Source of the DNA: CPC320 sp002684375
GTDB taxonomy: Bacteria; Pseudomonadota; Alphaproteobacteria; Rhodobacterales; Rhodobacteraceae
Assembly (NCBI GenBank): GCA_965662545.1
Contig: CBFIHZ010000001.1
Location: forward strand, 248,001 to 312,000
Length of the DNA: 64,000 nucleotides
Direction of reading: 5' to 3'
Position 1 is the first letter of the stretch. Every line of letters begins with the position of its first letter. The notes beneath the pieces were generated by a model that worked only from the letters and a program-made list of their open reading frames with translations, had not been told where the DNA came from and searched no databases. The position numbers were made by a program, and so were the translations under genes. This document shows, piece by piece, positions 49,467 to 58,225 of this stretch.

Positions 49467-50240
49467 ATGTTACTCGCAATAGATTGCGGCAATACCAACA
49501 CGGTTTTTTCGATCTGGACAGGGTCGGAGTTTATCAGCACTTGGCGCATCGCAACCGACCAGCAGCGCACGGCGGATCAATATTATGTCTGGCTATCATC
49601 TTTGATAACCCTTGGGAAAATTAAGGTGGATATCACGGATGTGATCATCTCATCGACGGTGCCCCGGGTTGTGTTTAATCTGCGCATTCTGGCGGATCGA
49701 TATTTCAACACCCGCCCTTTTGTCGTGGGAAAACCTGATTGTGCACTTCCGGTCGATGTACGGGTGGATGAGGGCACCGGGGTGGGACCGGACCGCTTGG
49801 TCAACACGGTCGCGGGATATGACTTGTTTGGTGGCGATTTGATTCTTGTGGATTTTGGCACCGCGACAACTTTTGACGTGGTCGATGCCGATGGCGCCTA
49901 TGTTGGTGGCGCGATTGCTCCGGGTGTGAACCTGTCGCTGCAAGCGCTGCACGAGGCGGCGGCGGCACTGCCGCATGTTGATATTGCCAAACCGCAGCGG
50001 GTGGTTGGCACCAACACGGTGGCGTGTATGCAATCGGGCGTTTTTTGGGGCTATGTCGGCCTTGTGCGCGAGATTTGCAACCGCATCAAAGCCGAGCGGG
50101 CGCGGCCGATGAAGGTTATTGCCACCGGGGGCCTCGCACCATTATTTCAGCAGACAGACGCGCTCTTCGACGCAATCGAAGACACTTTAACCATGCACGG
50201 ACTTACCGTGATTCATAATTTTAATATAGGAAAAAACTGA
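49467..50240 (+). CDS. coaX: Type III pantothenate kinase
   Basis: First step of CoA synthesis. The 257-residue ASKHA-fold protein has LAIDCGNTNTVFSIW (phosphate 1), GVGPDRLVN, the second phosphate motif LVDFGTATTFDVV and GGAIAPG. TGGAGG precedes the ATG. 12 nt after birA and 3 nt before rnj, so these three are likely one unit continuing from nuo. Confidence 0.95.
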   Translation: MLLAIDCGNTNTVFSIWTGSEFISTWRIATDQQRTADQYYVWLSSLITLGKIKVDITDVIISSTVPRVVFNLRILADRYFNTRPFVVGKPDCALPVDVRVDEGTGVGPDRLVNTVAGYDLFGGDLILVDFGTATTFDVVDADGAYVGGAIAPGVNLSLQALHEAAAALPHVDIAKPQRVVGTNTVACMQSGVFWGYVGLVREICNRIKAERARPMKVIATGGLAPLFQQTDALFDAIEDTLTMHGLTVIHNFNIGKN

Positions 50241-50243
50241 AGA

Positions 50244-51911
50244 ATGAGCAGTGAACGACTGATCTACCTGCCCCTTGGCGGTGCCGGTGAAATTGGCATG
50301 AATGCCTATGTCTACGGCTATGGAAAACCCGGCAAAGAACGCCTTATTCTGGTCGATCTGGGGGTGACATTTCCAGATATGGACAGCAGCCCGGGCGTCG
50401 ATCTGATCTTGCCTGATATAACTTGGCTGAAAGAACGCAAAAATCAGTTGGAAGCGATTTTCATCACGCATGCGCATGAAGATCACGTCGGCGCGGTGGC
50501 GCATTTCTGGCAGGATCTTGGCGCGCCGGTCTATGCGCGGGCTTTTACTGCCAATATTGCCCGACGCAAGATGGAGGAAATGGGCCATCCCGGCCGGGTG
50601 GTGCAAACTGTGTCGGCCTGGCCCGCAAAAACTGAGGCTGGCCCGTTTTCTGTCGGTTTCCTGCCGATTTCGCATTCCATACCAGAAAGCAGCGGTCTTG
50701 TGTTGGATTGTCCCGAAGGCAGATTGATTCATACCGGTGATTTCAAACTGGATGAGACGCCAATTGTCGGAGAAGCTTTCGATCCTGTACTTTGGAAAGA
50801 GGTCTCAGCGCCCGGCGTCAAAGCGCTGATCTGCGACAGCACCAACGTGTTTTCGCGCCATGCCGGTCGCTCTGAGATTACGGTCGGACCAGAGATTGAA
50901 AGCCTGGTGAGCCAAGCCAAAGGGATGGTTGTTGCGACAACCTTTGCCAGCAATGTTGCCCGCGTAAAAACACTGGCTATGGCGGGTGAAAAGGCTGGCC
51001 GCTCAATCTGTTTACTGGGTCGGGCGATGCGCCGGATGGTTGAGGCGGCGGTTGAAAGCGGCGTGCTTGATGATTTTCCCACGGTGGTGAGTTCTGAGGA
51101 TGCAAAAAATATCCCGCGCGAAAATCTGATGCTGCTGGTGACGGGGTCGCAGGGCGAGCGCCGTGCCGCCAGCGCTCAATTGGCGCGGGGTAAATATCAG
51201 GGCATTACTCTGGCGGAGGGTGATACGTTCTTGTTTTCCTCTAAAACTATTCCCGGCAATGAGCGCGGGGTGATTGGCATTATGAACCAATTGTCTGAAA
51301 AGGGCGTGGATGTCGTTGATGATGACAGCGGTTTGTATCATGTGTCTGGTCATGCAAACCGTCCTGATTTGGAAGCCATGCATGACTTGGTGCGGCCGCA
51401 AATGCTGATCCCGATGCATGGTGAGCACAGGCACCTGCGCGAACATGTCAAGCTGGCAAAGGCAAAGAACATCGCGGGAATTGTCTGTGTCAATGGAATG
51501 ATGCTGAACCTATCGGGTAATGCGCCAACGGTGGTCGAATATATCGAGACAGGGCGCACCTATCTAGATGGCTCTGTTCAGGTCGGCGCGCTGGACGGTG
51601 TGGTGCGCGAGCGCCTTCGCATGGCGCTGAATGGCCATCTGTTCGTGACCGTCTTGATAGACGAAGATGGCAACCCGCTCGGAGATCCTTGGTGCGAAAC
51701 TATGGGCCTTGCCGAATTAGGCAGCTCAAAGGCGCCGCTGGTGGATATCTTGGAAGAAGATCTGAGCCAGTATGTCGGTCGGGCAGGCGCGAAAACACTG
51801 GGTAATGATGATAAGCTCGAAGAGGGTTTGCGGCGTGCGGCGCGGCAAAGCTGTCAGCAGGAGATAGGTAAAAAGCCCGAGGTGACTGTTATTATTAGCC
51901 GCCTGCAATAA
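50244..51911 (+). CDS. rnj: Ribonuclease J
   Basis: A 555-residue beta-CASP metallo-beta-lactamase RNase with 5'-exonuclease activity in RNA maturation and decay. The zinc motif is HAHEDH (His76, His78, Asp80, His81), with LIHTGDFKLDE, LICDSTNVFSRHAGRSE and MHGEHRHLREH later. Length is typical. The organism thus has RNase J, as many alphaproteobacteria do. The ribosome binding site is weak (ACTGAAGA). Confidence 0.95.
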   Translation: MSSERLIYLPLGGAGEIGMNAYVYGYGKPGKERLILVDLGVTFPDMDSSPGVDLILPDITWLKERKNQLEAIFITHAHEDHVGAVAHFWQDLGAPVYARAFTANIARRKMEEMGHPGRVVQTVSAWPAKTEAGPFSVGFLPISHSIPESSGLVLDCPEGRLIHTGDFKLDETPIVGEAFDPVLWKEVSAPGVKALICDSTNVFSRHAGRSEITVGPEIESLVSQAKGMVVATTFASNVARVKTLAMAGEKAGRSICLLGRAMRRMVEAAVESGVLDDFPTVVSSEDAKNIPRENLMLLVTGSQGERRAASAQLARGKYQGITLAEGDTFLFSSKTIPGNERGVIGIMNQLSEKGVDVVDDDSGLYHVSGHANRPDLEAMHDLVRPQMLIPMHGEHRHLREHVKLAKAKNIAGIVCVNGMMLNLSGNAPTVVEYIETGRTYLDGSVQVGALDGVVRERLRMALNGHLFVTVLIDEDGNPLGDPWCETMGLAELGSSKAPLVDILEEDLSQYVGRAGAKTLGNDDKLEEGLRRAARQSCQQEIGKKPEVTVIISRLQ

Positions 51912-51940
51912 AGCCGCATTACATCCTTTCGAAAACGCGG

Positions 51941-51966
51941 ATACGGCTGTACCTTCGCAGCCGTGT
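51941..51966. terminator. Hairpin between convergent rnj and helicase genes
   Basis: ATACGGCTG (51941-51949) pairs with CAGCCGTGT (51958-51966), nine pairs with one wobble, 8-nt loop. It stands between the converging ends of rnj and the helicase gene and could act on both strands. T-runs are absent or poor. Confidence 0.5.
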
Positions 51967-51970
51967 CGCG

Positions 51971-53464
51971 CTAGCGTTCTTTAAAACTTAGTGCGATAAA
52001 GCTGGGCATGTGATCGCCAAGACCTACCACTTTGGGGTCGTTGCGGCCGTCATTTTGGGCCCCACGGTCGCGCTGGGAGCGCTTTGGCTCCCGGGCTTTG
52101 CGTGGTTCGCGGGTTTTCTGCGAAGCGTTTTCCGGGGCCCGCGGCTCTGATGCCACACTTGGCGCATTTGCCGTGTTTTCCGAAGTCTCTGGTTGATCTG
52201 CTTCTGATCTGGCGGCTTTTGTATCAGGGGCCGTGCGCCGTTCAGAGCGTCGATTGCGCGACCGCGAAGGTCGTTTCTCATCAGATCTCGTCTCTTGATC
52301 GGACCCCGCGTCCGCAGATGTTGGGCTATCGATCAGAGGAATATCTTTTTGCAACAGTTTTTGGATTGCATCTAAATTTTTCTCATCGCGCGGGACACAG
52401 ATCATCATCGCTTTGCCCTCGCGACCGGCGCGGCCGGTCCGGCCGATGCGGTGGACGTAATCTTCAGCGTGGCCTGGCACATCATAGTTGAACACATGGC
52501 TGACAGATGGCACGTCGAGACCGCGCGCTGCAACGTCAGAAGCAACCAAAAATCGAATGTTGCCCTCGCGAAAACCGTCTAATGTACGGGTGCGTTGGGA
52601 TTGGTCCAGATCGCCGTGGATCGGCGCCGCGTCATAGCCATATTTTTTGAGGGATGTCGCGCAGATGTCGACGTCTGTTTTGCGATTGCAAAAGATAATT
52701 GCATTGGTGCATTTATCGCCTTCACTGTCGATCAAGCCGCGTAGTACAGCGCGCTTTTCACTGCCTTCCCGCTCGCGACGCGATGCTTTGAATTTGACCA
52801 CAGCCTGTTCAATCGTTTCCGACGCGCTGGCTTGACGGGCCACTTCTACCCGTGCAGGCGCAGATAAAAACGTATTTGTGATCCGTTCAATTTCGGGGGC
52901 CATCGTTGCGCTGAAAAACAGCGTTTGGCGGGTGAAAGGCGTCAGGCTGAAAATCCGCTCAATATCAGGAATAAACCCCATATCCAGCATGCGATCTGCT
53001 TCGTCAACCACCATAATCTGCACGCCGGTTAGCAACAGTTTGCCGCGCTCAAAATGATCCAGCAGACGGCCAGGAGTGGCTATTAGAACATCAACGCCCT
53101 TGTCGATCAGCATGTCCTGCTCTTTAAAACTGACCCCGCCGATCAACAGTGCTTTCGTTAGTTTGACATTTTTAGCGTAGGTTTCAAAGTTTTCCGCAAC
53201 CTGAGCTGCAAGCTCGCGCGTCGGGCATAACACCAATGATCGCGGCATGCGGGCGCGGGCGCGGCCGCGGGCCAGCATAGTGATCATCGGCAAAGTAAAG
53301 CTTGCCGTTTTGCCTGTCCCGGTCTGGGCGATGCCAAGAACATCGCGGCCCTCCAGCGCAGGGGGGATCGCGCCTTCCTGAATTGGAGTAGGTGTCTCAT
53401 AGCCGGCTTCTTCAACCGCTTTGAGAACCTTAGGATTCAGGTTCAATTCCGAAAATTTTGTCAT
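51971..53464 (-). CDS. DEAD-box RNA helicase, RhlE-like
   Basis: A 497-residue ATP-dependent RNA helicase. N-terminal Q motif ETPTPIQEGAIPPAL, Walker A AQTGTGKT (about 46-53), PTRELAAQ, TPGRLLDHFERG, DEAD in VVDEADRMLDMGF, SAT in FFSATM, and in domain 2 ASDVAARGLDVPSV and HRIGRTGRAGREG. The last 110 residues are a low-complexity tail rich in Arg, Ser, Glu and Ala, probably RNA-binding. The ATG at 53464 gives the family start MTKFSEL; an ATG at 53488 in the same frame adds MSVKKRIY. A hairpin covers the intervening sequence (see separate entry). RhlE-type helicases act in ribosome assembly and mRNA decay and are often cold-induced. Confidence 0.93.
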   Translation of the reverse strand: MTKFSELNLNPKVLKAVEEAGYETPTPIQEGAIPPALEGRDVLGIAQTGTGKTASFTLPMITMLARGRARARMPRSLVLCPTRELAAQVAENFETYAKNVKLTKALLIGGVSFKEQDMLIDKGVDVLIATPGRLLDHFERGKLLLTGVQIMVVDEADRMLDMGFIPDIERIFSLTPFTRQTLFFSATMAPEIERITNTFLSAPARVEVARQASASETIEQAVVKFKASRREREGSEKRAVLRGLIDSEGDKCTNAIIFCNRKTDVDICATSLKKYGYDAAPIHGDLDQSQRTRTLDGFREGNIRFLVASDVAARGLDVPSVSHVFNYDVPGHAEDYVHRIGRTGRAGREGKAMMICVPRDEKNLDAIQKLLQKDIPLIDSPTSADAGSDQETRSDEKRPSRSRNRRSERRTAPDTKAARSEADQPETSENTANAPSVASEPRAPENASQKTREPRKAREPKRSQRDRGAQNDGRNDPKVVGLGDHMPSFIALSFKER

Positions 53465-53465
53465 A

Positions 53466-53489
53466 TATATCCGTTTTTTAACGGACATA
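53466..53489 (-). promoter_or_regulatory. Leader hairpin over the ribosome binding site of the helicase gene
   Basis: On the reverse strand the leader forms a 10-pair stem (one G-U) with loop AAAA: arms at 53480-53489 and 53466-53475. The 3' arm contains the only purine-rich candidate ribosome binding site (ACGGAT) and ends directly before the ATG at 53464; the alternative ATG at 53488 is inside the 5' arm. Melting of the stem would expose the start. Confidence 0.6.
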
Positions 53490-53561
53490 TGTCGCCCGTT
53501 GCGTCTGGCTGGCGTCGGGCCGACAGGCCCGTCTATCCATTGCTTTTAACCCGGGAATAAG

Positions 53562-53584
53562 GTTGGGGTCAATCGTTGGGGTCA
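53562..53584. repeat. Two direct copies of GTTGGGGTCA
   Basis: GTTGGGGTCA occurs at 53562-53571 and 53575-53584, 13 bp apart, upstream of the helicase gene. On the reverse strand this gives a TTGACC near -35 position (with TTAAAA 17 bp on). The repeats could be regulator sites or chance. A short GGGCC/GGCCC stem lies at 53517-53530. Confidence 0.35.
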
Positions 53585-53762
53585 TTATCGGCGTTTGTAC
53601 AGAGACTTTGCAGGGTTTTTTCGAATAAATAGGCTTTGCGAGCAACATTTTATAGTCAAAATACTAAGTTTTCGCACGTATGGCTGGGTTTGCAAGCGAC
53701 ACCGAATCCTTGGCCGTTAGTGAGACAGGTCGTGGTTGATACGGCTCTCGGGTCCGGTCAGT

Positions 53763-55370
53763 TCATACCATCATTTCTTTTGTCGCCGTCAGGCTCACGT
53801 CGGGAAAATCGCGTTCTACTCGGTCAATATCCCATTTCAGCCGGGTCAGATAGACAACGTCTCCGTCATGGTCGTGGCTGATATGGGCTTTGTTGGCGGT
53901 GACAAATTTATCCATTGCAAGCTTGGCGCCGCTGACCCAACGTGCCGAGGTAAACTGGCTGGCCTCAAAGCGCACGGGTAGGCCGTATTCCAGCTCGATC
54001 CGACTGGCCAGAACCTCGAATTGCAGTGCACCCACAACCCCGACTATAAAACCCGATCCAAAAGCCGGTTTGAATACTTTGGCGGCGCCTTCTTCGGCAA
54101 ATTGCATCAGGGCTTTCTCAAGATGTTTTGCTTTCATTGGGTCGCCGGCACGACAGCTTTGCAGCAGTTCAGGGGCAAAGCTGGGAATACCGTTGACCTT
54201 AATCATTTCGCCCTCGGTCAGCGTGTCTCCGATGCGCAACTGGCCGTGGTTCGGAATGCCGATGATGTCTCCAGCCCACGCCTCTTCTGCCAATTCCCGA
54301 TCCGAGGCGAGAAATAGCACCGGGTTGGTGATGGTCATCGGTTTTTTACTGCGCACATGGGTCAGTTTCATGCCGCGTTTGAAGTGGCCTGATGCCATAC
54401 GCACAAAAGCAACCCTATCGCGGTGTTTGGGGTCCATATTGGCCTGTACTTTGAACACAAACCCCGCCACTTTGGTTTCTTCGGGGGCAATCTGACGGGG
54501 GTTCGCTTCTTGGACCTGTGGCTCGGGACCGAATTTTCCAATTCCATCCATCAGTTCTTTAACACCAAACGAGTTGATCGCTGAGCCAAACCAGATCGGG
54601 GTCAGATTACCCTCTAGCAAAGCCTGCGGGTCCAAAGGTGGCATCAGTTCGCGGGCCATTTCCACCTCTTCGCGCAGTTTTTCCAGCAGATGCGCCGGCA
54701 CGTGTTGGTCGAGTTGCGGGTCATCTAATCCGTTGATTTCTAACGACGTGGCCACTTTGTTGCGGTCGGCCCGGTCCATCAGTTCCAATCGGTCCCGCAG
54801 TAAATCATAACAGCCCATAAAATCGGCTCCGGTGCCGATTGGCCAACTTGCCGGGGTTACGTCTATCGCAAGGTTCTCTTGAATTTCATCGATTATTTCA
54901 AATGTATCGCGGCTTTCGCGATCCATTTTATTACAAAACGTCAGGATCGGCAAATCCCGCAAGCGGCAGACTTCAAACAGTTTCCGGGTCTGGCTTTCCA
55001 CGCCTTTTGCACCATCGATCACCATCACGGCCGCATCTACGGCGGTGAGCGTGCGATATGTGTCTTCGGAAAAATCCGAGTGGCCGGGTGTGTCGACCAG
55101 ATTAAAGCGAAAGCGCTGAAAGTCGAATGACATGGCCGAGGCCGAAACCGAAATGCCGCGGTCTTTTTCCATTTGCATGAAATCCGAGCGGGTGCGCCGT
55201 GCCTCGCCTTTGGCACGCACTTGCCCGGCCATCTGGATTGCACCGCCATAGAGCAGAAATTTCTCGGTGAGCGTCGTTTTGCCGGCATCGGGGTGCGAGA
55301 TGATTGCAAACGTTCGGCGCCGGCCGATTTCGGCCGGTAATTCAGGGCGATTTGAGGGCTTGTTTTGCAT
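53763..55370 (-). CDS. prfC: Peptide chain release factor 3
   Basis: GTPase that recycles release factors 1 and 2 from the ribosome. 535 residues; G1 is AIISHPDAGKTTL (about 22-34), G2 region KDRGISVSASAMSF, G3 DTPGHSDF, and G4 NKMD. The ATG at 55370 fits the family start (SNRPELPAEIGRRRTF); longer frames add unconserved residues. The ribosome binding site is weak. Nearly 300 nt separate its end from the helicase start, so they are probably separate units. Confidence 0.94.
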   Translation of the reverse strand: MQNKPSNRPELPAEIGRRRTFAIISHPDAGKTTLTEKFLLYGGAIQMAGQVRAKGEARRTRSDFMQMEKDRGISVSASAMSFDFQRFRFNLVDTPGHSDFSEDTYRTLTAVDAAVMVIDGAKGVESQTRKLFEVCRLRDLPILTFCNKMDRESRDTFEIIDEIQENLAIDVTPASWPIGTGADFMGCYDLLRDRLELMDRADRNKVATSLEINGLDDPQLDQHVPAHLLEKLREEVEMARELMPPLDPQALLEGNLTPIWFGSAINSFGVKELMDGIGKFGPEPQVQEANPRQIAPEETKVAGFVFKVQANMDPKHRDRVAFVRMASGHFKRGMKLTHVRSKKPMTITNPVLFLASDRELAEEAWAGDIIGIPNHGQLRIGDTLTEGEMIKVNGIPSFAPELLQSCRAGDPMKAKHLEKALMQFAEEGAAKVFKPAFGSGFIVGVVGALQFEVLASRIELEYGLPVRFEASQFTSARWVSGAKLAMDKFVTANKAHISHDHDGDVVYLTRLKWDIDRVERDFPDVSLTATKEMMV

Positions 55371-55643
55371 AGCTGGCGATATACGGGCGCATCGGTGGTT
55401 TAGCAAGCCACCGTAGGCGACAAAGGCAAAGTTGGGTTGAGCGCGGGATTGATTGTAGTTTTTTTGACACCGGTCACATCGACTATTTGCTTTTTTTGCT
55501 GTTAACAAATACTTGAGGGCCAAACTGGCCTAGCGATTGGAAAACGCGGTGTGTCGCTGATCGACTACGGCACAGCAGTGCGGTCTGAACGGGGCTGAGG
55601 GTCACTCAGACTCCGCCATGTATTTGATAGTAAGGAAAAGCGA
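55371..55643. other. Divergent intergenic region prfC / SDR
   Basis: About 270 nt with no gene or clear terminator. AAGGAAAAGCG just before 55644 is the ribosome binding site of the SDR gene. No promoter reaches a level I would claim. Confidence 0.5.
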
Positions 55644-56423
55644 ATGGATCTCGGAATTAACGGCAAAAGGGCACTGGTCTGTGCCTCTAGCAAGGGCTTG
55701 GGATTGGGATGCGCGCAGGCGTTGGCGGCGGCGGGGGTGGATCTTGTGATGAATGCCCGTGGTGTAGAGGCGCTTGAAGCCTCGGCGCAGGCGATCCGTG
55801 ATGCGCATGGCGTTGAGGTAGCCACGCTTGCGGCAGATGTCACCACGCAGCAAGGTCAGAACTCCCTGCTTGAGGCTGCAGGGCAGGTCGACATTCTGGT
55901 GACCAATGCAGGCGGGCCGCCTCCGGGTCTGTGGAGCGATTGGGACCGGGATGATTTTATCCGCGCGCTGGATGCAAATATGCTAACCCCGATTGCGCTG
56001 ATGAAAGCGCTTTTGCCAGAGATGTCCGCGCGTGGATGGGGGCGGGTGGTCAACATCACCAGCCAGTCTGTCAAAGCCCCGATCGGCGTTCTGGGTCTTT
56101 CGAATGCGGCGCGTACAGGCCTGACGGGATATGTCGCGGGAACGGCCCGGCAAGTGGCCGGTACGGGTGTGACGATTAACAATCTCTTGCCCGGAATTCA
56201 CGCCACCGACAGGGCCGCGTCGCTGGACGCTGGCGTGTGCAAAGCGCAGGGCATTTCCTTGGAAGAGGCGCAGGCGCAACGTTGTGCCACGATCCCTGCT
56301 GGGCGCTATGGCACTGCTGCTGAATTCGGGGCAGCTTGTGCGTTTTTATGTTCTCAGCATGCCGGCTTTATCGTTGGTCAGAATATTTTGCTTGATGGCG
56401 GTGCGGTCAACGCCACGCTCTAA
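55644..56423 (+). CDS. SDR family protein with atypical active site
   Basis: A 259-residue Rossmann-fold short-chain dehydrogenase/reductase. NAD(P)-binding CASSKGLGLG (about 13-22), DVTT, TNAGG and the catalytic Ser region NITSQSV are present, as is the ending GQNILLDGGAVNATL. The YxxxK motif is lost: after SVKAPIGVLG the sequence is LSNAARTGL, with Asn/Ser instead of Tyr and Arg instead of Lys. Annotation pipelines would call it 3-oxoacyl-ACP reductase, but the chemistry is doubtful. A subgroup of BKR-like SDRs shares this LSN.AR pattern as I recall it. Monocistronic. Confidence 0.85.
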   Translation: MDLGINGKRALVCASSKGLGLGCAQALAAAGVDLVMNARGVEALEASAQAIRDAHGVEVATLAADVTTQQGQNSLLEAAGQVDILVTNAGGPPPGLWSDWDRDDFIRALDANMLTPIALMKALLPEMSARGWGRVVNITSQSVKAPIGVLGLSNAARTGLTGYVAGTARQVAGTGVTINNLLPGIHATDRAASLDAGVCKAQGISLEEAQAQRCATIPAGRYGTAAEFGAACAFLCSQHAGFIVGQNILLDGGAVNATL

Positions 56424-56588
56424 GTGGTGTTAGGCGGTAATTTCTGCATGGCTGCTCACACGGGCAACGGACTTGCCGAATCGGCTTTGCCGATGTCGCA
56501 GTCTGTTCTATGCGGTGGATTAACGGTTTCCTCTTACAAGACAGACCGCTATACAGCGCTGGTTTGACGGAATTAACAAAGGGTCATC

Positions 56589-57881
56589 ATGGCAAATGTC
56601 GTTGTAGTCGGCGCCCAGTGGGGCGATGAGGGAAAAGGCAAAATCGTGGATTGGCTCAGTGAGCGGGCGGATGTCATTGCCCGCTTTCAGGGCGGTCACA
56701 ATGCCGGTCATACCCTTGTAATCGATGGAGAAGTTTTCAAATTGTCGCTGCTGCCCTCGGGGATTGTCCGCGGCGGAAAACTGTCGGTCATCGGCAATGG
56801 TGTGGTGCTTGATCCCTGGCATCTTGTCAAAGAAATTGACCAGTTGCGTGGGCAGGGTGTGACAATTAATCCGGACACTTTGTTGGTGGCTGAAAACACG
56901 CCGCTGATTCTCCCGATCCACGGGGAATTGGATCGCGCGCGCGAAACGCAAAATTCCGTGGCAAAAATTGGCACCACAGGACGGGGTATTGGTCCGGCAT
57001 ACGAAGATAAAGTTGGCCGGCGCTCGGTGCGGGTTGCTGATTTGGCTGATCCAGCCACGCTGGAGACCCGCGTGGATCGCGCTTTGGCGCATCATGACGC
57101 GCTGCGCCGCGGGTTGGGCCTGCCACCGGTGGACAGGGCAGCACTGTTGGCACAATTGCACGACATCGCTGGTGCGGTACTGCCTTATGCGGCGCCAGTC
57201 TGGAAGGTGTTGAATGAAAAACGCAAAGCCGGCAAACGCATTCTATTCGAAGGCGCTCAGGGTGCTCTGTTGGACATTGACTTTGGGACTTATCCTTTTG
57301 TCACCTCGTCGAATGTGATTGCCGGTCAGGCGGCGACTGGCACCGGTATTGGGCCGGGTTCGATCGATTTTGTTCTGGGCATCGTCAAGGCCTATACCAC
57401 CCGTGTTGGCGAGGGGCCTTTTCCGGTTGAGTTGGATGATGACGATGGGCAGCGCCTTGGCGAGCGCGGGCATGAATTTGGCACTGTGACCGGGCGTAAA
57501 AGGCGCTGTGGCTGGTTTGACGCGGTACTGGTACGCCAGACCTGCGCCACCTCCGGTGTCAATGGCATTGCTTTCACAAAGCTGGATGTTCTTGACGGTT
57601 TCAAGACGCTAAAAATCTGTGTGGCCTATGAGCTGGACGGTGCCAGACTGGATTATCTGCCGACTGCGGCAGACCAACAGGCGCGTTGCACGCCAGTGTA
57701 CGAGGAAATGCCCGGTTGGAGCGACTCGACTGAAGGCGCGCGCAGCTGGGCTGAGTTGCCGGCAAATGCGATTAAATACGTACGCCGTGTGGAAGAGTTG
57801 ATTGATTGCCCGGTCGCGCTACTTTCCACATCACCAGAGCGCGATGATACCATCCTAGTCACGGACCCGTTTGAAGATTGA
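56589..57881 (+). CDS. purA: Adenylosuccinate synthetase
   Basis: Joins IMP and aspartate with GTP on the way to AMP. 430 residues with [18 protein letters not shown] at the N-terminus, [46 protein letters not shown] and [11 protein letters not shown]. Length is typical. AAAGGGTC precedes the ATG. The stop overlaps the next gene (TGATG). Confidence 0.97.
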   Translation: MANVVVVGAQWGDEGKGKIVDWLSERADVIARFQGGHNAGHTLVIDGEVFKLSLLPSGIVRGGKLSVIGNGVVLDPWHLVKEIDQLRGQGVTINPDTLLVAENTPLILPIHGELDRARETQNSVAKIGTTGRGIGPAYEDKVGRRSVRVADLADPATLETRVDRALAHHDALRRGLGLPPVDRAALLAQLHDIAGAVLPYAAPVWKVLNEKRKAGKRILFEGAQGALLDIDFGTYPFVTSSNVIAGQAATGTGIGPGSIDFVLGIVKAYTTRVGEGPFPVELDDDDGQRLGERGHEFGTVTGRKRRCGWFDAVLVRQTCATSGVNGIAFTKLDVLDGFKTLKICVAYELDGARLDYLPTAADQQARCTPVYEEMPGWSDSTEGARSWAELPANAIKYVRRVEELIDCPVALLSTSPERDDTILVTDPFED

Positions 57882-58105
57882 TGCCCTTATCTTATAAAGC
57901 CCGCCGTCGTTGGTCACTGGTGATCCTTCTTGTAGGCTTGCCGGTTTACATTGTGGCTGCGGTCACGGTCTCAAACCTGCTGGACCGTCCGCCGATGCTG
58001 GTGGAGTTGGCGATCTATATAGGCCTTGGCGTGGTTTGGGCGCTGCCCTTCAAATATATATTTAAAGGCATCGGACAAGCCGACCCCGATCAGGACGAAC
58101 AATAA
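57881..58105 (+). CDS. DUF2842-like small membrane protein
   Basis: A 74-residue protein with two predicted helices (WSLVILLVGLPVYIVAAVTV and MLVELAIYIGLGVVWALPF) and the basic N-terminus PLSYKARRRW, which I recognise as DUF2842, a small alphaproteobacterial membrane family often next to purA. Function unknown. Start codon overlaps the purA stop. Confidence 0.82.
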   Translation: MPLSYKARRRWSLVILLVGLPVYIVAAVTVSNLLDRPPMLVELAIYIGLGVVWALPFKYIFKGIGQADPDQDEQ

Positions 58106-58225
58106 CAACCGGGGCTTGCAGGATCACGGGTTCAAACCTTTGGGCTTGGATTAGTCGTTTTGAGCCCCGATGTGTGCTGAATGCGGCCAGCGCCAGCATG
58201 TCACGAAAGGTCCGGGATTGACCCG

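Noticed and set aside
58115..58150. GGGTTCAAACC resembling a tRNA T-arm
   Set aside because: The flanking bases cannot form the 5-bp T stem and no acceptor, D or anticodon arms are found.
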